The position numbers and the translations under genes were made by a program. A DNA stretch of 64,000 nucleotides from Enterobacter sp. 638 (lineage in GTDB: Bacteria > Pseudomonadota > Gammaproteobacteria > Enterobacterales > Enterobacteriaceae). Under the pieces are notes generated by a model. The model did no database searches, had not been told where the DNA came from, and saw nothing but the letters and a program-made list of their open reading frames with translations. Positions 46,411 through 57,825 of the stretch are shown here, one piece after another; the first letter of the stretch is position 1; each line of letters opens with the position of its first letter. Location of the stretch: assembly GCF_000016325.1 (NCBI RefSeq), contig NC_009436.1, positions 1,922,001 through 1,986,000 on the forward strand. Reading direction: 5' to 3'.

Positions 46411-46442
46411 AAGGGGCGTGGGAAACCGCGCCCCTTTATTTT
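46411..46442 (+). terminator. tyrS terminator
   Basis: An 8-bp stem (AAGGGGCG / CGCCCCTT) followed by TATTTTT, 13 bases after the stop. pdxY starts 20 bases further on, so some readthrough to pdxY is likely. Confidence 0.75.
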
Positions 46443-46461
46443 TAGGGTTGTGATAACAAAA

Positions 46462-47322
46462 ATGAATAACATCCTCGCCATTCAGTCCCACGTTGTTTTT
46501 GGACATGCAGGCAACAGCGCCGCGGAATTCCCGATGCGCCGTCTTGGGGCCAACGTCTGGCCGCTTAATACCGTACAGTTTTCTAACCATACGCAATATG
46601 GCAAATGGACGGGCTGTGTCATGCCGCCATCGCATTTGACTGACATTGTGCAGGGAATTGCGGATATCGATCAGCTCAAGCGCTGCGACGCCGTGTTAAG
46701 CGGGTATCTGGGGTCTGCGGAGCAGGGTGAGCATATTCTTGGCATCGTTCGTCAGGTTAAAGCTGCGAACCCCTCGGCGAAGTATTTTTGCGATCCGGTG
46801 ATGGGGCATCCTGAAAAAGGGTGCATCGTTGCGCCGGGCGTCGCTGAGTTTCATGTTCGTCATGCGCTTCCCGCGAGCGACATTATTGCGCCCAACCTGT
46901 TAGAACTCGAAATCCTCTGTGAACATCCCGTCAATACCGTTGAAGACGCGGTCGCCGCATCACGCGAACTCATTGCGCAGGGACCCGAAATCGTGTTGGT
47001 TAAACACCTGGCACGCGCCGGTTTGAGCCTGGAACGGTTTGAAATGCTGCTGGTGACAAAAGATGAGGCCTGGCATATCAGTCGACCGCTGGTGGATTTT
47101 GGATTTCGTCAGCCGGTGGGAGTGGGAGATGTGACCAGCGGTTTGCTGTTGGTGAAACTGCTGCAAGGCGTAGCGCTGCGTGAGGCGCTAGAACATGTCA
47201 CCGCAGCGGTTTATGAAATCATGATCGCCACGAAAAATATGCAGGAGTATGAATTGCAGGTTGTGGCGGCACAGGATCGCATCGCAAAGCCAGAGCATTA
47301 TTTCAGCGCCACTGAGTTGTAA
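46462..47322 (+). CDS. pdxY: Pyridoxal kinase PdxY
   Basis: Phosphorylates pyridoxal to PLP in the salvage route. The 286-residue ribokinase-like protein matches E. coli Pdx[34 protein letters not shown] and the catalytic [17 protein letters not shown]. The start is taken as ATG 46462; a GTG four codons earlier is possible, and neither has a strong ribosome site. Confidence 0.95.
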   Translation: MNNILAIQSHVVFGHAGNSAAEFPMRRLGANVWPLNTVQFSNHTQYGKWTGCVMPPSHLTDIVQGIADIDQLKRCDAVLSGYLGSAEQGEHILGIVRQVKAANPSAKYFCDPVMGHPEKGCIVAPGVAEFHVRHALPASDIIAPNLLELEILCEHPVNTVEDAVAASRELIAQGPEIVLVKHLARAGLSLERFEMLLVTKDEAWHISRPLVDFGFRQPVGVGDVTSGLLLVKLLQGVALREALEHVTAAVYEIMIATKNMQEYELQVVAAQDRIAKPEHYFSATEL

Positions 47323-47330
47323 ATTTTGAC

Positions 47331-47363
47331 TGGCCGGGTAAGGCGTAACCCTTACCCGGCACA
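47331..47363 (+). repeat. REP-like hairpin/terminator after pdxY
   Basis: An 11-bp perfect stem (GCCGGGTAAGG / CCTTACCCGGC) with short loop lies between the convergent pdxY and gstA. Its sequence resembles enterobacterial REP units; it lacks a clear T-run. Confidence 0.6.
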
Positions 47364-47378
47364 GCAATAAACGTTAAA

Positions 47379-47984
47379 TCAATTCAACCCTTCAGCTTTC
47401 AGCGCTGCGGATACCGCAGGACGCTCTGCAACACGCGACATATAGCTATCAATATGATTCAACCCTTCCATATTGAGCTTCACGGCACGCGCCCAACGCA
47501 AGACCGTAAACAGATACGCATCTGCGATGGTAAAGCGCTGGCCGCTGATCCACTGATCATCCTTCAGCGACTCGTTAATGTATTGCAGCTTTTTCTCAAG
47601 CAAAGCGCGTACGGTAGGTTTGTACTCTTCTGGCGTATCCGGGCGGAACAGCGGCGTGAAGCCTTTGTGCAGTTCTGTAGCGATGTAATTCAACCATTCC
47701 AGCGTTTTATAGCGTGATGCGCTGCCGGTCTGTGCCAGCAACTGGCGGTCGGGAACAGTGTCGGCCAGGTACTGCATGATAGCCACACCCTCAGTGAGCA
47801 GCGTACCGTCGTCCAGAACAAGAGCCGGAACCTGTCCCTTCGGGTTGATTGCGAAAAAGTCTTCGCCATTTTCCAGACGCTTTTTCATCAGGTCTACGCT
47901 ATCAAGCGTAAAATCTTTCCCACTCTCGCGCAGGGTGATATGGCAGGCAAGAGAGCAGGCGCCCGGTTTATAGAACAGTTTCAT
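47379..47984 (-). CDS. gstA: Glutathione S-transferase GstA
   Basis: A 201-residue beta-class glutathione transferase that conjugates electrophiles. It begins [20 protein letters not shown] with the catalytic Cys10 and has the thioredoxin-fold motif [20 protein letters not shown]. It matches E. coli GstA in length and has AAGGAG before its ATG. It is downstream of dtpA but behind that gene's terminator, so it is probably monocistronic. Confidence 0.95.
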   Translation of the reverse strand: MKLFYKPGACSLACHITLRESGKDFTLDSVDLMKKRLENGEDFFAINPKGQVPALVLDDGTLLTEGVAIMQYLADTVPDRQLLAQTGSASRYKTLEWLNYIATELHKGFTPLFRPDTPEEYKPTVRALLEKKLQYINESLKDDQWISGQRFTIADAYLFTVLRWARAVKLNMEGLNHIDSYMSRVAERPAVSAALKAEGLN

Positions 47985-48033
47985 CGGTAACTCCTTTTTG
48001 CTGAGGTTATAATGATGTTAACGCCAGGTAGAA

Positions 48034-48068
48034 TAAAAAAAAAGCCGCTAACGCACAGTTAGCGGCTT
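48034..48068 (-). terminator. dtpA terminator
   Basis: A perfect 11-bp stem (AAGCCGCTAAC / GTTAGCGGCTT) followed on the minus strand by a long T-run. Confidence 0.9.
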
Positions 48069-48093
48069 CTCTTCAGTCGTTTCCCGATGGCAA

Positions 48094-49602
48094 TTATGCA
48101 GTCGCGGTATCTGTCGCTTTTGCAGCCTTGTCGTCTTCCAGCGTCATACGATTCAGCTTCGGTGCAGTCAACAGCATCAGAACAGCAATAACCGCTGTCG
48201 CAATACCGATCTGCATGAATACGCGACCGTAGACTTCCAGTGAGACCAGAGGGTCAGTCACGTTTTCTGGAACGGCCATCAGGTTCGCGATTTTACCTGC
48301 AATCAGTGCGGCACCGGCGGTCGTCAGGAACCAGCTACCCATGATGAAGCCCATCAGACGCTGCGGAACCAGCTGTGCAACCATCGCCAGGCCCAGACCT
48401 GAAATCATCAGCTCACCAATAGACTGCAGCGCGTAGCTCAGAATCAGCCAGTTCACAGACACGATACCTGCGTCAGTCGCAAATTTGGTCCCCAGCGGCA
48501 GCACGAGGAATGCACCTGAACACAGCACCATACCGATCGCAAATTTGTGCGGCATTGGCAGACGATCGCCCATTTTGTTATAGATAGCGGCCAGAATCGG
48601 GCTACCAATCATGATCCAGAATGGGTTCAGTGCCTGGAACTGTTCCGGTTCGAACGCGATACTCAGAATCGAGTGCTCAACGTTACGAATCGCGAAGAAG
48701 TTCAAAGACGTTGGCATCTGGCTGTAAAGCACGAAGAATACAACCGCCTGTAGCATCAGGATGAAGGCCACAATCATCTTACGGCGTGCAGCGCCCTGCA
48801 TGGCGAATGCTTCTTTAGCAAAGATGCAGATAATACCCAGTGCCACCACGCCCAGTACCGCACGCGCCACGCCCTGGTTATGCAGCAGCCAGGTTGCGAT
48901 CGTTGCCAGAATGACAACACCGACTATTGTTGCCAGCAGTTTACCGATGTGAACCGGTTCAAAATCGGGTTTTGAACCGTAGTTTTTCACCCAGCTGCGG
49001 CAGAACAGGAAGTTCACCACGGTGATCAGCATACCCACAAAGCTCAGCGCAAATGCCACACTCCAGCCGAATTTAGCCGCGAGCCATGGGGTTGCCAGCA
49101 TTGAGAAGAATGACCCGATGTTGATGGACATGTAGTACATGGTGAATGCACCGTCCAGACGTGGGTCATCTTTGTTGTAGCAGGTAGAGAGCAGGGAAGA
49201 CGGGTTGGCCTTGAACAGGCCGTTACCGACGGCGATAGTCGCCATACCCATGTAGACCACTGCTGCATCATGACCAGACCACGCAACCAGACCATAACCG
49301 ATCGCCAGAACAACGGCGCCCAGCATGATAACGCGTTTGGTGCCGAGGACTTTATCGCCCAACCAGCCGCCAACGGCAACCAGACCGTAGACCAACGCAC
49401 TAAAAGAAGAGAACAGTGTGATCGAATCCGCTTCGGACATACCCAGTTGTTTTACCAGGTAGACAGCCATAATCCCTTGCAGGCCGTAAAAACCAAAACG
49501 TTCCCATAATTCGATAGAGAAGATGAGATAAAACGCTTTAGGTTGTTTGAAGGCGTTTAAGCTAACGCTTTCATCTGTTGGTTTATTGTTTGCAGTAGAC
49601 AC
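48094..49602 (-). CDS. dtpA: Proton-dependent di/tripeptide transporter DtpA (TppB)
   Basis: A 502-residue POT-family inner-membrane symporter with about fourteen spans. The ExxERF proton-coupling motif is in [20 protein letters not shown], and the family segment [15 protein letters not shown] follows near residue 130. It matches E. coli DtpA, which is OmpR-dependent. The long upstream gap suggests complex control. Confidence 0.95.
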   Translation of the reverse strand: MSTANNKPTDESVSLNAFKQPKAFYLIFSIELWERFGFYGLQGIMAVYLVKQLGMSEADSITLFSSFSALVYGLVAVGGWLGDKVLGTKRVIMLGAVVLAIGYGLVAWSGHDAAVVYMGMATIAVGNGLFKANPSSLLSTCYNKDDPRLDGAFTMYYMSINIGSFFSMLATPWLAAKFGWSVAFALSFVGMLITVVNFLFCRSWVKNYGSKPDFEPVHIGKLLATIVGVVILATIATWLLHNQGVARAVLGVVALGIICIFAKEAFAMQGAARRKMIVAFILMLQAVVFFVLYSQMPTSLNFFAIRNVEHSILSIAFEPEQFQALNPFWIMIGSPILAAIYNKMGDRLPMPHKFAIGMVLCSGAFLVLPLGTKFATDAGIVSVNWLILSYALQSIGELMISGLGLAMVAQLVPQRLMGFIMGSWFLTTAGAALIAGKIANLMAVPENVTDPLVSLEVYGRVFMQIGIATAVIAVLMLLTAPKLNRMTLEDDKAAKATDTATA

Positions 49603-50221
49603 TTATACCTCTTTTTTTACATCCCATATTAACGGGGGTGTTCACGGCGTAATGACCGAAGTTCATTCGCCTTATAGTTATATTGGGAGGGGGAAACGGC
49701 GGGTAATGTTCACTATCTTGGCGCGTCTGGCAATACATTTGCAATATTCTGTTACATATAACGATGGTGGCATAATGCAGTGGTCAGGTAAATGTTATTC
49801 AGCGTTAAATCTTTCATCATCTGAAATGACGGTTTTTTTCACTACTAAATCCCCGGTGATGATGCGGTAAGGCGATATGTTCTGCTGATGAGCTATTCAT
49901 CCAGTGATATAGCCCATAATCTGAAAAATGAATGGTTTAATCTTTTGTTAATGAAGGGCTGGGGCCTGTCTGTACAAAGGCTTGGGGCGCATTTTTAAAC
50001 AAAAATTCAACATCGCGTTATCAGAGTGATCGCGATCACAAATGTATAGAAATTTTCGCTCACGAAAAAACAATTAACCTGCATGAGTGTTAATGAACCG
50101 GATCATCGACAGGTTAAGAAGGCAGGGCGACGGATAATTGTTCGGAAAATGAGGGGAATGCGGTTAGGCCTGGCCTAAGTAAGAAAGCGCAGACAGCAAA
50201 ATCAGGCCCGAGCCTTCTCTA
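49603..50221. other. Long intergenic region between nth and dtpA with CRP-like site
   Basis: A 619-base AT-rich gap with no recognisable protein gene. It should contain the dtpA promoter. A strong CRP-like palindrome lies at 50025-50040, over 400 bases from dtpA. No clear terminator or small-RNA structure was found by eye. Confidence 0.5.
50025..50040. promoter_or_regulatory. CRP-like palindrome
   Basis: Minus strand TGTGATCGCGATCACT matches TGTGA-n6-TCACA at nine of ten conserved bases and is palindromic at its centre. No close gene start is present, so its target is unclear. Confidence 0.6.
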
Positions 50222-50857
50222 TCAGGAATAGACTTTCTCTTTGAACTCGCACAAATCTTCAATAATGCAGCTGCCGCAGCGCGGTTTCCGCGCGATACAG
50301 GTGTAACGCCCATGCAGAATCAGCCAGTGGTGGCAGTCGACTTTAAATTCAGCAGGAACGACCTTCAGCAACTTCTCTTCAACCTGTTCGACGTTCTTCC
50401 CTGGCGCAAAATTTGTGCGATTACAGACGCGGAAGATATGGGTATCGACGGCAATTGTCGGCCAGCCAAAAGCGGTGTTGAGCACCACGTTCGCGGTTTT
50501 ACGCCCCACGCCTGGCAGGGCTTCCAGTGCAGCCCTGTCTTCGGGGACTTGGCCTCCGTGCTGTTCCAGCAAGATACGACACGTCTTGATGACGTTCTCT
50601 GCCTTGCTGTTAAACAGGCCGATGGTTTTGATATAGGATTTCACGCCCTCGACGCCCAGCTCAAGAATGGCCTGTGGCGTGTTAGCAACGGGATAAAGCT
50701 TCGCCGTCGCTTTATTGACGCTGACGTCGGTCGCCTGCGCGGAAAGAAGGACTGAAATCAGCAGCTCGAAAGGTGAGTTGAAGTTCAGTTCTGTCGTCGG
50801 ATGAGGGTTCTCATTGCGCAGACGCGTCAAAATCGTGAGGCGTTTATCTTTATTCAT
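50222..50857 (-). CDS. nth: Endonuclease III
   Basis: DNA glycosylase/AP lyase removing oxidised pyrimidines. The 211-residue protein has the helix-hairpin-helix [14 protein letters not shown] with catalytic Lys120, Asp138 in [10 protein letters not shown], and the [4Fe-4S] cysteines in CxxxxxxCxxCxxxxxC near the C-terminus (Cys187 to Cys203). It overlaps rsxE by four bases and ends the rsx operon. Confidence 0.97.
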   Translation of the reverse strand: MNKDKRLTILTRLRNENPHPTTELNFNSPFELLISVLLSAQATDVSVNKATAKLYPVANTPQAILELGVEGVKSYIKTIGLFNSKAENVIKTCRILLEQHGGQVPEDRAALEALPGVGRKTANVVLNTAFGWPTIAVDTHIFRVCNRTNFAPGKNVEQVEEKLLKVVPAEFKVDCHHWLILHGRYTCIARKPRCGSCIIEDLCEFKEKVYS

Positions 50858-51540
50858 GACGCTTTCTCTGGCACCCCTTCCTGCACGCTACGTTCAGCGG
50901 CGCGGCGTTTACGTTTTTCATCGATCAGGTATTTTAACGCCAGCATCATGCCAAGGCCAATAAAGGCTCCGGGCGGCAGCATCGCTAACAGGAACGGTGT
51001 GTCGGTATGGAACACTTCGATACGCAGTGATTTTGCCCAGCCGCCCAACAGCGCGTCCGCGCCATCAAACAGCGTTCCGTTCCCCAAAATTTCACGCATC
51101 GATCCGAGGACGAACATCGCGCAGGTCGCGCCCATCCCAATCGCGAAACCGTCGAGAGCAGAGATCAGCGGATCGTTTTTGACTGCGAAGGCTTCGGCAC
51201 GGCCCACCACGATACAGTTGGTGACGATGAGCGGGATAAAAATTCCCAGCGACTGGTACAGGCCAAACGCGTAGGCGTTAATCAGCATCTGCACGATGCT
51301 GACGACAGACGCGATGATCATGACGTAAATCGGGATACGAATTTCCGACGGCGTCCAACGACGCAGCGCCGATATTGATAAGTTGGTGAGCGTCAGCACC
51401 AGCGTCGTCGCCAGGCCCAGCCCAAGGGCATTGGTGGCGGTGGACGTCACGGCCAGCAGCGGGCACATTCCCAGTAGCTGGACCAGCGCGGAATTGTTCT
51501 TCCAGAGACCCTGCACGATAACGTCTTTAACCTGGCTCAT
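50854..51540 (-). CDS. rsxE: Electron transport complex subunit RsxE
   Basis: A 228-residue membrane subunit of the Rsx/Rnf complex with about six spans, homologous to RsxA and NqrD/E. Segments [20 protein letters not shown] and [20 protein letters not shown] carry the conserved cysteines expected to bind an iron-sulfur centre. The complex passes electrons from NADH to keep SoxR reduced. It starts two bases after rsxG ends. Confidence 0.94.
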   Translation of the reverse strand: MSQVKDVIVQGLWKNNSALVQLLGMCPLLAVTSTATNALGLGLATTLVLTLTNLSISALRRWTPSEIRIPIYVMIIASVVSIVQMLINAYAFGLYQSLGIFIPLIVTNCIVVGRAEAFAVKNDPLISALDGFAIGMGATCAMFVLGSMREILGNGTLFDGADALLGGWAKSLRIEVFHTDTPFLLAMLPPGAFIGLGMMLALKYLIDEKRKRRAAERSVQEGVPEKAS

Positions 51541-51542
51541 TG

Positions 51543-52163
51543 TTATTCCTCACACGCTGGAAGTTGATTGAGTTGCGACGGGAGCGTCTCGGCATACAGT
51601 CCGGCGCGCTTCACGGCGTTCACGACTGCACGTGGAGTGATCGTGGCACCGGTAAACTGATCAAACTCACCGCCATCCTTTTTCACCGCAAAGGCAGCGT
51701 CATTTTCGCCGTGAATGATTTTCCCGGCAAAGTGCAAAATCCAGTCACTTAAACGCACTTCGATTTTATCACCCAGGCCCGGCGTTTCGTGATGCTCTGT
51801 CACGCGCGTACCCAGAACCGTACCAGAAAAATCAGTGCCCACCAGCAGCTGGATCGCGCCGGAATACCCATCTGGGGCAGTGGTTTCCATCACCGCGCCG
51901 ACGGCTTTATCACCTTTACGGGCGATAAACACGCGATGGTTACCTTTGCCCAGTTGTGGAGCCTGAACGACAAAACAGCTTTCCTGCAAATTATTGTCAT
52001 AGAAATCAGAGGGGATCACCTGATCGAATAACGCTTTTTGCTGCTTCGCGGCCTGTTCGTCAATGGTGGTTTTAGTCAGCTCGTTAACCAGTGCAGTCAA
52101 TCCGGTCAGGACTGCCGCGAAAATGGCCAGCGTCATGCCGTGTTTTTGCATTGTCTTCAGCAT
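51543..52163 (-). CDS. rsxG: Electron transport complex subunit RsxG, covalent flavoprotein
   Basis: A 206-residue subunit with one N-terminal span and a periplasmic FMN domain. The motif [12 protein letters not shown] holds the Thr to which FMN is joined by a phosphoester bond. It matches E. coli RsxG. It lies nine bases after rsxD. Confidence 0.94.
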   Translation of the reverse strand: MLKTMQKHGMTLAIFAAVLTGLTALVNELTKTTIDEQAAKQQKALFDQVIPSDFYDNNLQESCFVVQAPQLGKGNHRVFIARKGDKAVGAVMETTAPDGYSGAIQLLVGTDFSGTVLGTRVTEHHETPGLGDKIEVRLSDWILHFAGKIIHGENDAAFAVKKDGGEFDQFTGATITPRAVVNAVKRAGLYAETLPSQLNQLPACEE

Positions 52164-52172
52164 GGCAATTCC

Positions 52173-53225
52173 TTAACGGTGGCCGTACACGCGAGGACGC
52201 GTGTAGTAATCGATTAACGGCACGGTGATGTTGGCCAGCAAAACAGCAAACGCAACGCCATCCGGATACCCCCCGAAACTGCGAATCAACCAGACCAGCA
52301 GGCCAGCCAGTACGCCAAAGATGAGACGCCCACGGTTAGTGGTGGAGGCTGTGACAGGGTCGGTCAAAATAAAGAATGCGCCTAGCATCGTCGCACCAGA
52401 GAGCAGATGAATCTCCGGGCTTGCCATTGATTCAGGCGAAAAGATCCAACCCAGCGTTGAGCAGAACGCCAGTGTCGCCAGGAAGCTCACCGGAATATGC
52501 CAGCGAATCGCTTTGTTCCGCAGGAGGAATATCCCACCGAGCAGATACGCCAGGTTGACCCACTGCCAGCCCGCCCCGGCCAGAACGCCGCTATAGATAG
52601 GGTATTGCATGATCTGATCGACGCTGTGACCGGCATGCAGCGAGGTTTTAAAGGTGTCGAGCGGCGTGGCCTGGCTGATACCGTCTACGCCCATTCTCAG
52701 CGTGGCCATGTCACCCCCCGTGGCGGTGTGCCCGGTAAAGATCACCTGCAGCGCATCCATCAAGCCAGGCACGGTCGCGGCAATCTCCTGCGGCGGTAAC
52801 CAACTGGTCATTTGCACCGGGAAAGAGATAAGTAGCACCACATATCCGATCATGGCCGGGTTGAACGGGTTATGCCCAAGACCACCGTACAACTGTTTTG
52901 CGATAATGACGGCAAATACTGTGCCCAGGACCACCATCCACCACGGTGCGAAGGGCGGAATACTGATCGCCAGCAACAAGCCCGTCAGCAATGCGGAGTT
53001 GTCCGCAAGAATGCGCGAGACCGGCATTTTGCGCAGCTTCAGAACAAGCGCTTCTGCCCCGAGTGCACTGACACAACCGAGAATAATTTGAAACAGCGTC
53101 CCCCAGCCAAAAAACCAGAACTGAACGGCAATGCCTGGCAATGCGGCCAGGCAGACCAGCATCATGATGCGTGATGTCTGGCGCTGGTTATGGGTGTAGG
53201 GGGAGCTTGCGATTCTGAAAACCAT
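52173..53225 (-). CDS. rsxD: Electron transport complex subunit RsxD
   Basis: A 350-residue integral membrane subunit related to NqrB, with about nine to ten spans. [20 protein letters not shown] and [20 protein letters not shown] are family segments, and [13 protein letters not shown] is near the covalent FMN Thr. It begins directly after the rsxC stop with no gap. Confidence 0.94.
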   Translation of the reverse strand: MVFRIASSPYTHNQRQTSRIMMLVCLAALPGIAVQFWFFGWGTLFQIILGCVSALGAEALVLKLRKMPVSRILADNSALLTGLLLAISIPPFAPWWMVVLGTVFAVIIAKQLYGGLGHNPFNPAMIGYVVLLISFPVQMTSWLPPQEIAATVPGLMDALQVIFTGHTATGGDMATLRMGVDGISQATPLDTFKTSLHAGHSVDQIMQYPIYSGVLAGAGWQWVNLAYLLGGIFLLRNKAIRWHIPVSFLATLAFCSTLGWIFSPESMASPEIHLLSGATMLGAFFILTDPVTASTTNRGRLIFGVLAGLLVWLIRSFGGYPDGVAFAVLLANITVPLIDYYTRPRVYGHR

Positions 53226-55247
53226 TTAATCCTCGTTTACTGCCTGCTGTGCGGCTTTCTTAGCCTGAACGCGTGCAATCGCGGCGGCGACTGCGGCTTT
53301 GCGTGGGTCGTCATTTGCTGCGGGTTCCGCTTCTTGTGCCGCAGCTTTACGCGCTTTAGCACGCGCGATAGCCGCTTCAACCGCAGCTTTACGCGGATCG
53401 ACAGGCGTGTCTTGCGCGACTGACTCTTCGGATGCGCCAGCTTTACGTGCTTTAGCACGTGCAATAGCCGCTTCAACCGCAGCTTTGCGCGGATCGACAG
53501 GCGTATCTTTCACGGCTGACTCTTCGGATGCGCCAGCTTTACGTGCTTTAGCACGTGCAATAGCCGCTTCAACCGCAGCTTTACGCGGATCGACACCTGC
53601 ATCCGTCGCTAAAGTTTGTGCTTTTTCTGCCTGATGTGCTCGCGCCTGTGCTTTACGTGCTTCACGTGCGGCGATCACTTCACGGTTGTCCGGTTTCTCA
53701 CCAGCAGGAATAACCACAACTTCTGCGGCGGTCGCTTTTTTCTCACGAACACGCGCCAGCGCGGCGTTAATCGCTTCCTGATCTTTCTCGGCAGGCTGAA
53801 CGGCTGCTTTCTTGTGACGTTCCTGACGGGCGATTTTGTCGCGTTCAAGGCGTGCCTGGCGCGCTTCAAAGCGTGCTTTTGCTTCGGCTGCGCGTTTATC
53901 TTCCAGCGAAATGGCGTAGATCTCGGCCTTTTCCTGACGGAAGTATTGCACCAGCGGAATGCTGCTCGGACACACCCAGGCGCAAGCGCCACACTCGATG
54001 CAGTCGGCCAGGTTGTGGGCCTTTGCTTTATCGTGGAGCTGACCTTTGCTGAACCAGTACAATTGCTGAGGCAGTAAATCCGCCGGGCAGGCATCTGCGC
54101 ACGCGCTGCAACGAATACAGCCTTTTTCTTCCTGCTCTTCGCCCATCTCGCTGGCCGATGGAGCCAGCAGACAGTTGGTGATTTTAACCACCGGAACGTC
54201 CAGCCACGGCAGGGTAAAGCCCATCAGCGGACCGCCCATAATGACCATTTGCTCGCTGCCCGGAGAGAATCCTGCGTTTTCCAGCAGATGGCGAACCGGT
54301 GTACCCAGGCGCGCCCAGACGTTACCGGGCTGAGAAACAGCCTCACCGGTGAGCGTCACCACGCGTTCGGTCAGGGGTTCACCGTCGATAATCGCGCGTT
54401 TTACCGCATACGCCGTCCCGACGTTTTGCATCAGCACGCCAATATCGGAGGAGCGTCCGCCATGCGGAACCTGTTTTCCGGTCAAGATTTGCGTGAGCTG
54501 TTTCGCACCGCCCGACGGGTATTTAGTTGGAATCACGCGCAGGCCAATATCGTGACTGCCTGCCAGCACCGCACGGAGCATGGAAATGGCTTGCGGTTTG
54601 TTATCTTCAATACCGATCAGCACTTCGCGGGGTTGCAAAATATGCGCGAGAATGCGGATGCCTTCTACGACCTGTGCTGCGCAATCCTGCATCAGACGGT
54701 CGTCGGCGGTAATATAAGGCTCACATTCTGCGGCATTGATAATGAGCGTCTGGATCTTGTCGCCGCCGCCGCGCAGCTTAGTCCCGGTCGGGAAGCCTGC
54801 GCCGCCCAGGCCTGCTACGCCAAACTGATGGATGCGTTCAATCAACGCCTCGCGGCTTTGCGCGCGATATTCATTCCAGCCTTCACGATCGATCCAACGG
54901 TCTTCGCCGTCAGGCTCAATCATGACGCTCAATTCCGCCAGTGCAGAAGGGTGAGCCACCGTATGGGGCGCGATCGCCACCACCGTTCCGGACGTTGGGG
55001 CGTGAACCGGGAGCATGCGTCCGTGACCAAAGGTAAGCTGTTGACCACGCAGAACGGTATCGCCCACGTTGACGCACAGTTCTCCCTCAGCGCCGATGTG
55101 CTGTTTTAGCGGCATAACAAAACGGTTCGCCAGCGGAATCTGGCGCAGCGGTGCGCCGCTGGACTGGGATTTCATCTCCGGCGGATGAATGCCGCCATCA
55201 AAATCCCAAATCTTCTCTTTTCTGAAAGCAGAAAATAACTTAAGCAT
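53226..55247 (-). CDS. rsxC: Electron transport complex subunit RsxC
   Basis: The NADH-oxidising, FMN- and iron-sulfur-carrying peripheral subunit, 673 residues. It has an N-terminal barrel region, the flavin-binding [18 protein letters not shown] zone near 150 and two ferredoxin Cys motifs, [12 protein letters not shown] and [12 protein letters not shown] (about 375-425). A C-terminal Ala/Lys/Arg-rich tail carries four near-repeats of about 32 residues starting [20 protein letters not shown]. coli RsxC is longer, mainly through more tail repeats. It overlaps rsxB by eight bases. Confidence 0.94.
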   Translation of the reverse strand: MLKLFSAFRKEKIWDFDGGIHPPEMKSQSSGAPLRQIPLANRFVMPLKQHIGAEGELCVNVGDTVLRGQQLTFGHGRMLPVHAPTSGTVVAIAPHTVAHPSALAELSVMIEPDGEDRWIDREGWNEYRAQSREALIERIHQFGVAGLGGAGFPTGTKLRGGGDKIQTLIINAAECEPYITADDRLMQDCAAQVVEGIRILAHILQPREVLIGIEDNKPQAISMLRAVLAGSHDIGLRVIPTKYPSGGAKQLTQILTGKQVPHGGRSSDIGVLMQNVGTAYAVKRAIIDGEPLTERVVTLTGEAVSQPGNVWARLGTPVRHLLENAGFSPGSEQMVIMGGPLMGFTLPWLDVPVVKITNCLLAPSASEMGEEQEEKGCIRCSACADACPADLLPQQLYWFSKGQLHDKAKAHNLADCIECGACAWVCPSSIPLVQYFRQEKAEIYAISLEDKRAAEAKARFEARQARLERDKIARQERHKKAAVQPAEKDQEAINAALARVREKKATAAEVVVIPAGEKPDNREVIAAREARKAQARAHQAEKAQTLATDAGVDPRKAAVEAAIARAKARKAGASEESAVKDTPVDPRKAAVEAAIARAKARKAGASEESVAQDTPVDPRKAAVEAAIARAKARKAAAQEAEPAANDDPRKAAVAAAIARVQAKKAAQQAVNED
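53229..53591 (-). repeat. Tandem 96-base repeats in the rsxC 3' region
   Basis: Four units of about 96 bases, two nearly identical and two diverged, encode [19 protein letters not shown] repeats. They keep frame and are typical of enterobacterial RsxC tails, which vary in copy number. Confidence 0.88.
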
Positions 55248-55818
55248 GGTGTTCCACAGGGATTATGCGAACTGGAATGGTTTGAAGATCCCACTTCCAG
55301 CTTTCGGTAGTCGTTTCGACCGGACGCAGGTCAATACATTGCGTCGGGCAGGGGGCAACGCAGAGGTTACAGCCCGTACACAAATCCGCGATGACGGTGT
55401 GCATAGCGCGCGTTGCGCCAACGATCGCATCAACAGGGCAGGCCTGGATGCACTTCGTACAGCCAATACAGTTGGCTTCGTCAATAACGGCCAGCAGACG
55501 TGCTGGCTCTTGTGCGCTTTCATCGCCATCAACAGGCTGAGGGTCAACGTTAAGCAGCGTGGCTATTTTCAGCATCACGGCTTCGCCACCCGGCGCACAA
55601 CGGTTAATTTTTTCGCCCTGACTGCCCACCGCCTCAGCGTAGGGGCGACAGCCAGGGTAACCGCATTGCCCACACTGGCTTTGCGGTAACAGTTCATCGA
55701 TTTTTTCGACGACCGGATCTCCCTCGACCGCAAAACGGCGCGACGCGTAACCCAAAATGATGCCAAAAAATAGCCCCAGAATGCTGATGGCGATGATGGC
55801 AATCCAGATAGCGTTCAT
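55240..55818 (-). CDS. rsxB: Electron transport complex subunit RsxB
   Basis: A 192-residue iron-sulfur subunit with one N-terminal span. [15 protein letters not shown] marks a cluster domain, and two ferredoxin motifs follow: [12 protein letters not shown] and [12 protein letters not shown]. It matches E. coli RsxB in length. It overlaps rsxA by one base and rsxC by eight. Confidence 0.95.
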   Translation of the reverse strand: MNAIWIAIIAISILGLFFGIILGYASRRFAVEGDPVVEKIDELLPQSQCGQCGYPGCRPYAEAVGSQGEKINRCAPGGEAVMLKIATLLNVDPQPVDGDESAQEPARLLAVIDEANCIGCTKCIQACPVDAIVGATRAMHTVIADLCTGCNLCVAPCPTQCIDLRPVETTTESWKWDLQTIPVRIIPVEHHA

Positions 55819-56399
55819 TACAACTTCACCAAACCACTAAAGCCCATAAAGGCCAGAGACATCAAACCGGCAGTCACGAGTGCGATGGCGTTACCTTTAA
55901 AAGGAGCCGGAATATCGGCGGCGGCCATCCGTTCGCGAATGGAGGCAAACAGCACCATCACCAAGGAAAATCCGACCGCGGCGGAAAAACCGTACAACGC
56001 GGATTGCAGGAAATTATGCCCAAGGTTGATGTTCAGAAGTGCAACGCCGAGAACGGCGCAGTTGGTGGTGATCAGTGGCAAGAAGATACCGAGCAGACGG
56101 TACAGCGCAGGGCTGGTTTTACGTACCACCATTTCGGTAAATTGCACCACAAATGCGATAACCAGAATAAACGCCAGCGTTCTCAAATAGATCAAGCCCA
56201 GCGGGATCAATATCCAGGTATCAATCCACCAGGCGCAAATAGAGGCCAGCGTCATCACAAAGGTGGTTGCCAGGCCCATTCCCATAGCGGTTTCCAGTTT
56301 TTTGGAAACCCCCATAAACGGACACAGGCCAAGGAACTTCACCAGCACGAAGTTGTTAACCAGCACCGTTCCGACGAAGAGCAATAAGTAATCTGTCAT
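55818..56399 (-). CDS. rsxA: Electron transport complex subunit RsxA
   Basis: A 193-residue six-span membrane subunit, first gene of the rsxABCDGE-nth operon. [20 protein letters not shown] and [20 protein letters not shown] hold the conserved cysteines for the shared membrane iron-sulfur centre. It matches E. coli RsxA almost residue for residue. Confidence 0.95.
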   Translation of the reverse strand: MTDYLLLFVGTVLVNNFVLVKFLGLCPFMGVSKKLETAMGMGLATTFVMTLASICAWWIDTWILIPLGLIYLRTLAFILVIAFVVQFTEMVVRKTSPALYRLLGIFLPLITTNCAVLGVALLNINLGHNFLQSALYGFSAAVGFSLVMVLFASIRERMAAADIPAPFKGNAIALVTAGLMSLAFMGFSGLVKL

Positions 56400-56475
56400 T
56401 ATTCAGCCTGAAATAAAAAAGCCGCCTATTATCGGATAAACCACACCAGGCGACAACAGGATAACTGTAAGGTTA

Positions 56476-56916
56476 TTACGGATTCACAAAGGTCTTCTTC
56501 ACGCGAGCAGAGCGCCTGAAGTAAGGTGCAAACAGTGAGGCTGCCAGCAGCGGAAACAGCAATTGGCGCACCGCTAATCCGTCTGAAACAGGCGAAAAGG
56601 CAAAGGCTTTTAACGCCAGCAGCACAGAAATCAGCAGCCAGATAATATAGTGTTTAGGCACTTTCTGACGTCGCTTAAAGAAAGCAATGGTCAGCCAGAG
56701 GGTGTAGTACCACATCGCAATCGCAAAGCCGAAAGAAATAAACCACATGGCGATATTCATTGTGCTTTGTGAGGTTAAATTCTTGAGTGCGTAGGGTGTA
56801 ACGAGCGCGGTGGAATAAAGCAGCAACGCCAGCGAGGCGCTTAATAATGCAACCAGCAACCAGGCAAGCGGAGCGAATAACCAGCCTCCGATTTTCTCTC
56901 CAGGCAATGTGGCCAT
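56476..56916 (-). CDS. ydgK: DUF2569 inner-membrane protein YdgK
   Basis: A 146-residue protein with four probable membrane spans, beginning MATLPGEKIGGWLFAPLAWL. It resembles E. coli YdgK, whose function is unknown. The start is ATG 56914-56916 behind GGGAGA; the frame extends 22 codons further without a ribosome site. It is upstream of rsxA on the same strand. Confidence 0.88.
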   Translation of the reverse strand: MATLPGEKIGGWLFAPLAWLLVALLSASLALLLYSTALVTPYALKNLTSQSTMNIAMWFISFGFAIAMWYYTLWLTIAFFKRRQKVPKHYIIWLLISVLLALKAFAFSPVSDGLAVRQLLFPLLAASLFAPYFRRSARVKKTFVNP

Positions 56917-57003
56917 GTTATCTCCCAAAATTCTGCGCGAAATGAAACCCTGCAAATTTGCCGGGGCGTGAGTATATAACATTTCGCGCGGATGGGTATC
57001 TTC

Positions 57004-57219
57004 TTAGAGCACGTAGCGCCAAACGGTTTTCGGAACCTCGCCGACATTGAACAGGCGTCCGCCAGAAACCAGTTCTGCGCGACGGTGATCGGCTGCACGG
57101 TACATATTGATGATTTCCTGATTGTCGGTCAGCGTATAGTTCAGATGATCAAACAGTTTTTCCAGGCTCTCGAGAGAACTGATTTTGCGAAATTTTAATA
57201 AATAGTCCTGAACTGTCAT
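57004..57219 (-). CDS. cnu: Hha-family nucleoid modulator Cnu (YdgT)
   Basis: A 71-residue partner of H-NS and StpA, also binding oriC in E. coli. It reads [20 protein letters not shown] through to [20 protein letters not shown], matching E. coli Cnu in length. The start is ATG 57217-57219; the longer frame upstream is not conserved. It may influence silencing of horizontally gained genes. Confidence 0.95.
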   Translation of the reverse strand: MTVQDYLLKFRKISSLESLEKLFDHLNYTLTDNQEIINMYRAADHRRAELVSGGRLFNVGEVPKTVWRYVL

Positions 57220-57348
57220 ATTAATAAGTTTCCATTTTAAAGTAAGTCGTACCGCATACCTGTAGGGTAATTCGCACGAATAATAAACGGATAAAGAAAG
57301 GCGTAAATGGCCCATTCAAATGTTGAAGCTAAATTAGGAGTTTTCTTT

Positions 57349-57376
57349 GGAGAAAACAGGCGTCGGACGACACCTG
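57349..57376 (-). terminator. blr terminator
   Basis: An 8-bp stem with one G-T pair (CAGGTGTC / GACGCCTG, loop GTCC) followed on the minus strand by TTTTCTCC, about 78 bases past the blr stop. Confidence 0.65.
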
Positions 57377-57453
57377 GAAAAGAAGGTTAACCCTGATTAA
57401 CATCCCAGGCAATATGCAACTGACAACATGTGTCACTCTTTTGGCGGAGGAGG

Positions 57454-57591
57454 TTACTTCGCCTGCGAGGCTGCAACGGGTTCAGGTGGTTGGTAGTTAT
57501 CAATATGACTCGCTACGCCGAGAAGAACGACGGAAACACCCAGGACAACCCATCCTGCTAACTCAATGATTCGATTGATTATTGACGCCAT
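57454..57591 (-). CDS. blr: Small divisome membrane protein Blr
   Basis: A 45-residue single-span inner-membrane protein. INRIIELAGWVVLGVSVVLL and GVASHIDNYQPPEPV match E. coli Blr, which binds divisome proteins and affects beta-lactam and bile tolerance. The reading starts at ATG 57589-57591, four codons before the position matching the E. coli start; its ribosome site is weak. Location between cnu and ydgJ agrees with E. coli. Confidence 0.88.
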   Translation of the reverse strand: MASIINRIIELAGWVVLGVSVVLLGVASHIDNYQPPEPVAASQAK

Positions 57592-57825
57592 GATTCGAGT
57601 TTGTAATTTATCCATAAATACAGAGCGTGAATGTTACAGCGTGACTTTCTGCATCGCAAGTATTTTGAAGACGGTTTACCTCCAGCAATTCAGTGAGTTA
57701 TCTGAATAAGTCTGGCTCATGAGTGGAAGCATGCTATTTTTGTTTATGTAATCCATTACAAAATGATTGTGACGCCATTGTTGATAGTGTGAAAATGCGC
57801 GTACGACAAGACAAGAGGCAACGAC

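Noticed and set aside
49547..49870. 107-codon plus-strand open frame across the dtpA start
   Set aside because: Begins inside dtpA antisense and continues into AT-rich non-coding sequence; no ribosome site and no family likeness.
53229..53591. Regular repeats considered as a CRISPR array
   Set aside because: The repeats are in frame within rsxC and encode a known tail; there are no unique spacers or cas genes.
54249..55109. 286-codon plus-strand open frame
   Set aside because: Antisense to rsxC; shadow of a GC-rich coding region.
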